64,000 nt of DNA from Aurantiochytrium sp. KH105 (lineage: Eukaryota; Sar; Bigyra; Thraustochytrida; Thraustochytriidae): the NCBI GenBank assembly GCA_003116975.1, contig BGKB01000037.1, positions 310,001-374,000 of the forward strand. Reading direction: 5' to 3'. The position numbers and the translations under genes are program-made. Position 1 is the stretch's first letter. Each line of letters begins with the position of its first letter. A model generated the notes under the pieces. The model worked only from the letters and a program-made list of their open reading frames with translations, ran no database searches and was not told the DNA's origin. This document shows positions 60,062 to 64,000 of this stretch, one piece after another.

Positions 60062-62131
60062 TCAAGACTTTTGTCTCGCCAGCCAGCGTTCGTACTTGTC
60101 TGTATGGATCTTCATGCGCTTGAGGAGTTTCTTGCGCGCATTTTTACTGAGCTCCTCGCCGTTGGCACCATGCGTCGGAACGCCGTCGGCGTCAAAGTCA
60201 CTGTAATCTGGAGAGCCCCGGAAGAGTTCTTGCGGAGCAACTGGAGCCTCCGGCTCATCGCGAGGCGGTGACGGCGAAGGCTGACTTGAAGTCTCTGTGG
60301 GAGACGGCGATACAGGGGCACATGGTGACCAGGTAGAGGCCTTTTCATGATCAACGAGACGTACGCCAAGTGAGGGCAAAACTACATCCCGAAGCTGGTC
60401 GCACGCAGCAAAAAGCGCCGGAAAGTCTTTGCCCTGAGCCGCCTCTCGAATAGCGCTTCGAAAGTCCACAAGTGCATTGGTGAGTTCTTCGGATGATGGC
60501 CCTGATGCAACATCCTGCCCGCGAGACGATCCTGAGGCCCCATACCCAGGGAGCGCGTAATTATCTGAAGCTCCAATACCAAGAATACTCAGCGCCGAAC
60601 GAAGCTCCTGGAGGGCCTGCTGGGCAACATTGGGTTGCGGAGCGGTTTCTCCGGAAAGGTAGGCGTGGATGCTCGCAGCAAACTCATGGGCCAAGCGAAG
60701 GCCCGAGGCCGTGTCGAAGTCGGAGCGAAGCGCAGCCCGGAAAGCGTGTTGAAAGCGATCTGCTTCGGCAAGAAGCTGCGTGTCGTGCTGAGCCCAAGAT
60801 CTCGATGGTGCAAGTGCGTCCTGCGCCTCCGCGGCGAGACGTACTCTGGCAAAGGTGTCCTCGAGTCTCGCATCGAGTTTGAGCGTTGACTGCACGGCCT
60901 CAGCAGTGAGTTCCATGGGAGCATTGTACCGCACATTGAGGAAGAGCAGACGCATCTGCCTTGCCGTCAGAGGCTGAAATCCTGGGGGAAGAGCCTCGAC
61001 CGGGCCGTCGAGGAGCTCGCCAATGGTAATAAAGTTTTTCAAAGACTTGGACATTTTACGACCAGCAATATGTAAATGACCAGTGTGGAGAAAGTGCGAG
61101 GTCCATGGATCCGGTCCACAGCACGTCTGGCTTTGCGCACGTTCGTTTTCATGATGCGGGAACCGCAGATCGATGCCGCCACCATGAATGTCTAGACGTC
61201 CATCTTGACGAATTGTACCGGCCGTGTGCTTGATCATGACTGCGCATTCTGCGTGCCAGCCAGGACGGCCCGGTCCCCAGGGGCTGTCCCATGACTCGTC
61301 CGCCGGTGCGTCTGGAATGCACTTCCACAGAGCAAAGTCCTTGGCGCTGCGTTTTTCGCCCGACACACCGCTCGCGAGATCGGAAGATCCAAAGGGACCG
61401 GCGTCAGGATCACTTTCCACGGCCGCTAGTGCAGCGGCGGAAGCTGCAGCGCTGTCGACACCGGTTGGCGCAGCACGACTTGGGTCGAGGGCGCCATAAC
61501 GAAATTGCGGATGCTGCTCCACGCTCTTGTCGAAGTCAGCAGTGGAAAAATACACAGATCCCGTATTCGTACCGACATAAGCGAGATCCTGCGCCACAAG
61601 GTCTTCGATGTGAGCGACCATGGGTTCAATACTCTCTGTCGCGCGCGGCGCCAGTGTTGGCGGCTGCACGCCGAGTCTACGCATGTCGCGAAAGAAAGTG
61701 CTTTCGTGCTTTTGGGCGAGGTCACGCCATGGTGTTCCTGACGTGCGCGCACGCTCGAGGATCTTGTCATCCACGTCGGTGATATTCATAAAGAAAGCTA
61801 CCTGCCAGCCGTAGACCTCGCGCAGAATGCGGCGGATTGCATCAAATTGTACATATGTGCGTGCATGGCCAAGATGCGCCGCGTCATACACGGTTGGTCC
61901 GCAAACGTACATGCTCACCACTCCGGGCTCGCTCCTCCCAAGGTCGAGCCCATGGTTCTCTCGCCGTGACCCGCTTTTGTTCCTCGTTGAGCAGCTATCG
62001 CTCTTGCTCTCGCTGCTGCTGCTGCTGCTGCTGCTCGAGCTCGCGTATCTCACGACGTCCCCTCCGAGCGCGAGTGGTTTCGCGACGAGGCTCGACTTGC
62101 CTCGGACTGCTCTGAGCGGCCCGCGCAACAT
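60062..62131 (-). CDS. CARS: Cysteinyl-tRNA synthetase, possibly organelle-targeted
   Basis: The protein is 689 residues from the first in-frame ATG (62131), no intron. The first ~35 residues are rich in Arg, Ala, Ser and Leu and lack acidic residues (MLRGPLRAVRGKSSLVAK), followed by a poly-Ser run. This suits a mitochondrial presequence. The class I core has YVCGPTVYDAAHLGH (HIGH-type motif HLGH at 86; the Cys is a zinc ligand), FMNITDVDDKI, GWHAECAVMIKH and HHENE (the other zinc ligands), and KMSKSLKNF near 358. An Ala/Ser-rich insertion lies between the catalytic halves (about 235-275). The family charges tRNA-Cys. Whether it also serves the cytosol cannot be told here. The C-terminal tail (about 600-689) is Pro/Ser-rich, then basic. 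Confidence 0.92.
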   Translation of the reverse strand: MLRGPLRAVRGKSSLVAKPLALGGDVVRYASSSSSSSSSSESKSDSCSTRNKSGSRRENHGLDLGRSEPGVVSMYVCGPTVYDAAHLGHARTYVQFDAIRRILREVYGWQVAFFMNITDVDDKILERARTSGTPWRDLAQKHESTFFRDMRRLGVQPPTLAPRATESIEPMVAHIEDLVAQDLAYVGTNTGSVYFSTADFDKSVEQHPQFRYGALDPSRAAPTGVDSAAASAAALAAVESDPDAGPFGSSDLASGVSGEKRSAKDFALWKCIPDAPADESWDSPWGPGRPGWHAECAVMIKHTAGTIRQDGRLDIHGGGIDLRFPHHENERAQSQTCCGPDPWTSHFLHTGHLHIAGRKMSKSLKNFITIGELLDGPVEALPPGFQPLTARQMRLLFLNVRYNAPMELTAEAVQSTLKLDARLEDTFARVRLAAEAQDALAPSRSWAQHDTQLLAEADRFQHAFRAALRSDFDTASGLRLAHEFAASIHAYLSGETAPQPNVAQQALQELRSALSILGIGASDNYALPGYGASGSSRGQDVASGPSSEELTNALVDFRSAIREAAQGKDFPALFAACDQLRDVVLPSLGVRLVDHEKASTWSPCAPVSPSPTETSSQPSPSPPRDEPEAPVAPQELFRGSPDYSDFDADGVPTHGANGEELSKNARKKLLKRMKIHTDKYERWLARQKS

Positions 62132-62629
62132 CGTCGCCCAACCCAACCCGCTCGCGTCCGAAGCGTGCTCGGCCTGGCGCTTTGGCTTGGCTTCTCCCTC
62201 CCAGAAGTGGCTGCGGCTCACTGATCGCAACAACAATCATTCGTGTCGTGGCTGCAGTGCTTGTCTTGTCTTTCTTGCCTTGCCTCATCTTGCCTTGCCT
62301 TGCCTTGCCTTGCCTTGTCCCGCGCAAGTGCAACAAAGCGCGGCCTCCGAGTGGGACGCGGCGCGGCGTCAGTAGGGCGAGAGCGCCATTGTGCACTTGC
62401 ACTTGCGCGGCCTTTTCTGAAAACGCAGCGCTTTGGTGCTTCTGCTTGGCCCTCACGCAAGAGCAGCAGACCGCGAGCGAGCGAGCGAGCGTGCGGCGAA
62501 GAAGAGCATCCACGGAGGAGGTCGGGCAGAGCGAGCAGCCGAGCTTCTAGGCGACGTGGCCATCTCCGCTCCTCTGGCAGACGTCAGAGCCCGAGAGAGT
62601 TAGTTGGTTGGACAAGCGAAGAAGCGAAG
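62132..62629. other. Divergent intergenic region between cysteinyl-tRNA synthetase and COA3
   Basis: About 500 bp that should hold both promoters. It includes a (ttgcc)n array and a (gcga)n run near 62472-62490. No gene is supported. Confidence 0.5.
62289..62328. repeat. (ttgcc)n pentamer array
   Basis: About six copies of ttgcc within a pyrimidine-rich stretch between two divergent genes. Confidence 0.88.
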
Positions 62630-63080
62630 ATGCAGCGCTTGAGTCTTGCGGCATCGCGGGCACCGCTCGTGCAGCAGCGCGCTCCGGCAGTGCTGGCGAC
62701 GCAGTCGGCGGCGCAGAGGCGAAACGCTCGCATGCTTTCTCAACGGGCGGTCAAGCAGGAATTTGAGGCGCCCGTGCCCGTGACGAGGAATATCATCATG
62801 GCTGCCGCTCTTGCCAGCTTTGTCGGTGGCGTCTACTGGTATACTGTGCAACGCATCCAGAAGGTAAGTTGGTGCATGATTTGGAGTTGCTTGTGTCTTG
62901 GCTCCTTCGCTCCGCAACGTATCGATCGTGTGAGGATTTGAGGATCAAGCAAGTGATTGGCTAACTTGATTCTGCGAACTTGATTTTTTTCTGTGTCCGT
63001 AGAACACCGAGCTCGGCGCCGAGTTCGAGGAGATCTTCAAGGAGGAGGAGCTCGAAGCGGAAGAGAAGGCAAAGAAGTAG
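62630..63080 (+). CDS. COA3: Cytochrome c oxidase assembly factor 3 (COA3)-like mitochondrial protein
   Basis: Two exons: 62630-62863 and 63003-63080 (donor GTAAGT, acceptor CCGTAG), giving 103 residues. The N-terminus (about 1-45) is Arg/Ala/Gln-rich without acids, as in a mitochondrial presequence. After it, VTRNIIMAAALASFVGGVYW forms one membrane helix. The second exon adds an acidic-basic tail (FEEIFKEEELEAEEKAKK). The TRNI start of the helix, the YWYT at its end and the charged tail match COA3/CCDC56, which binds newly made COX1 during cytochrome oxidase assembly. The protein is short, so the family call is less secure than the gene itself. It is convergent with GrpE. Confidence 0.75.
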
Positions 63081-63497
63081 ATGAATCGCATACATGCTTT
63101 CGGAAGGCTCGTTTTCTATCATGCACGAGGATGACACGCATTCTCACAATAACATGGAAAGTTTTGTCAACGAGCAATCAAGCTGATGAAAAACGAGTCA
63201 AGACGAGGCGAAGCCAGCCAAATCAAATCAAGGTCGCCTCCCTTTTCTTGAAAAGAGAAGGAATTAAGGAAGGGTGAACTCTTGCTTTACTTTATTTTGA
63301 TGAGAGTAGATGACGACAATGGTCGACCAGAATAACATCCTTCAAACCAAGCTTTTGCTCTTTTGACCAAGATATTTTTCAACGTTTCGAGGTTCTATTT
63401 TACCAACGCAGGCTTTTGCTCTTTTGTCTGTGATCAAGCTAAGCTAAAGACTGCAGAGAGAAGAAGAGAGAGTGAGAGAGTGAGATAAAAGTATACT
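63081..63497. other. Convergent intergenic region
   Basis: About 415 bp between the ends of COA3 (plus) and GrpE (minus). It is AT-richer than average, with the phrase 'ttttgctcttttg' repeated (63351 and 63413). It presumably contains both 3' UTRs. Confidence 0.5.
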
Positions 63498-64000
63498 TTA
63501 AGAGGATGGGTTGTTGACGGTACCGACCTGAGCGGGGCGCAGAACGCGCTCCTTGAACTTGTAGCCCTTCTTGAGGACCTGAGCGATGGAGTTGTGCTTG
63601 AGCTCAGGGTTGGGCATCTGAAAAAAGGCCTCGTGCATGTGCGGGTCAAAGGGCTCGCCGGCCTCGCCAAAGCTAGAAATTCCGTTTGCAGCAAAGACTT
63701 TCGAAAGCTCCTTCTCGGTCATGCTAATGCCCTCGTAGAGCGACTTGAGGTGCGCGTTGGCGTCCTCGCCTTCGAGTGCCTCTTGTGGCACCGACTCGAG
63801 GGCGCGAGTGAGGTTGTCAGCCACGTCGAGCAGCGACTTTGCGAACTTGGAGTTGGCGTAGGTCGTCCTGCTCTCAATGTCCTTTTGCGTGCGCTGACGG
63901 ACGTTCTCCATCTCAGCAAGGGTGCGCAGCGTCTGGTCCTTGGCATCCTTGAGCTCCTCCTGCAGGGCGCTGACCTTGCCCTGGAGCTCCTCGAGCTCGG
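63498..64000 (-). CDS. GrpE-type nucleotide exchange factor, mitochondrial (partial; 5' end outside the window)
   Basis: 166 C-terminal residues are visible; the start lies beyond 64000. The visible part begins in a long coiled coil (ELEELQGKVSALQEELKDAK), followed by TLAEMENVRQRTQKDIE, FAKSLLDVADNLTRALES, then the beta-domain with FDPHMHEAFFQMPNP and the end stretch VLKKGYKFKERVLRPAQVGTV. These are the hallmarks of GrpE/Mge1. It exchanges ADP on Hsp70 (DnaK). In a eukaryote without a plastid it would act in the mitochondrial matrix with mtHsp70. The targeting sequence is not in view. Confidence 0.93.
   Translation of the reverse strand, partial: ELEELQGKVSALQEELKDAKDQTLRTLAEMENVRQRTQKDIESRTTYANSKFAKSLLDVADNLTRALESVPQEALEGEDANAHLKSLYEGISMTEKELSKVFAANGISSFGEAGEPFDPHMHEAFFQMPNPELKHNSIAQVLKKGYKFKERVLRPAQVGTVNNPSS

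Noticed and set aside
1-64000. tRNA, rRNA, snRNA genes and CRISPR arrays
   Set aside because: I looked for T-loop-like GGTTCGAATCC words, U6-like sequence and regularly spaced identical repeats with unique spacers and found none. A tRNAscan and Infernal run would be decisive.
1-64000. Transposon coding sequence (reverse transcriptase, transposase, integrase)
   Set aside because: No frame shows the expected catalytic motifs. The repeats present are simple or satellite-like.

Overview
This is a nuclear scaffold from a eukaryotic protist, most likely a thraustochytrid (Labyrinthulea, Stramenopiles). The evidence is mixed. There are GT-AG introns with GTAAGT-type donors, but many long genes have none. 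Two channelrhodopsin-family rhodopsins are followed by receiver-like domains, a type reported from labyrinthuleans. Secreted proteases carry a Pro-Thr linker common in stramenopile secreted proteins, and the ciliary gene BBS5 fits an organism with flagellated zoospores. The species is not established. A 486-base run of N (30503-30988) marks a scaffold gap.

Layout. (1) 1-16.1 kb: two tandemly duplicated secreted metzincin-like metalloproteases (4243-6813, 13585-16143), each behind an unusually long low-complexity upstream region (4.2 and 6.8 kb) in which I find no convincing gene. (2) 16.7-30.0 kb: an accessory, membrane-rich block. It holds three small four-helix CASP/MARVEL-like genes, a membrane protein with an HNH-like metal site followed by a degenerate 170-180 bp tandem repeat, and, at the centre, two head-to-head channelrhodopsin-like genes (20290-22613 minus, three exons; 24886-26826 plus, no intron). 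Both rhodopsins keep the retinal lysine, lack the usual carboxylate counterion in helix C, and carry a pseudo-receiver domain whose phospho-acceptor Asp is Asn. (3) 31.2-64 kb: dense housekeeping genes. In order these are DHX16/Prp2, BBS5, CNOT2, LCMT1, TMEM208, a LIN54/tesmin CXC protein, an RCC1-HECT ubiquitin ligase, LMBRD2, TBCA, YKT6, a C2-like protein ending in a CaaX box, a DDX24/Mak5 helicase, cysteinyl-tRNA synthetase, COA3, and a partial GrpE running off the right edge.

The housekeeping genes do not form a pathway. They cover splicing, mRNA decay, PP2A methylation, ER targeting, tubulin folding, trafficking, ribosome biogenesis, organellar translation and protein folding, and are spaced at a few hundred bases to about 1 kb in mixed orientation. 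The block most worth attention is the rhodopsin pair: the helix motifs support light-gated channels, and the C-terminal pseudo-receivers suggest a coupling or scaffolding role. Exon boundaries given below were worked out by eye from splice consensus plus protein alignment from memory; no transcript was available.
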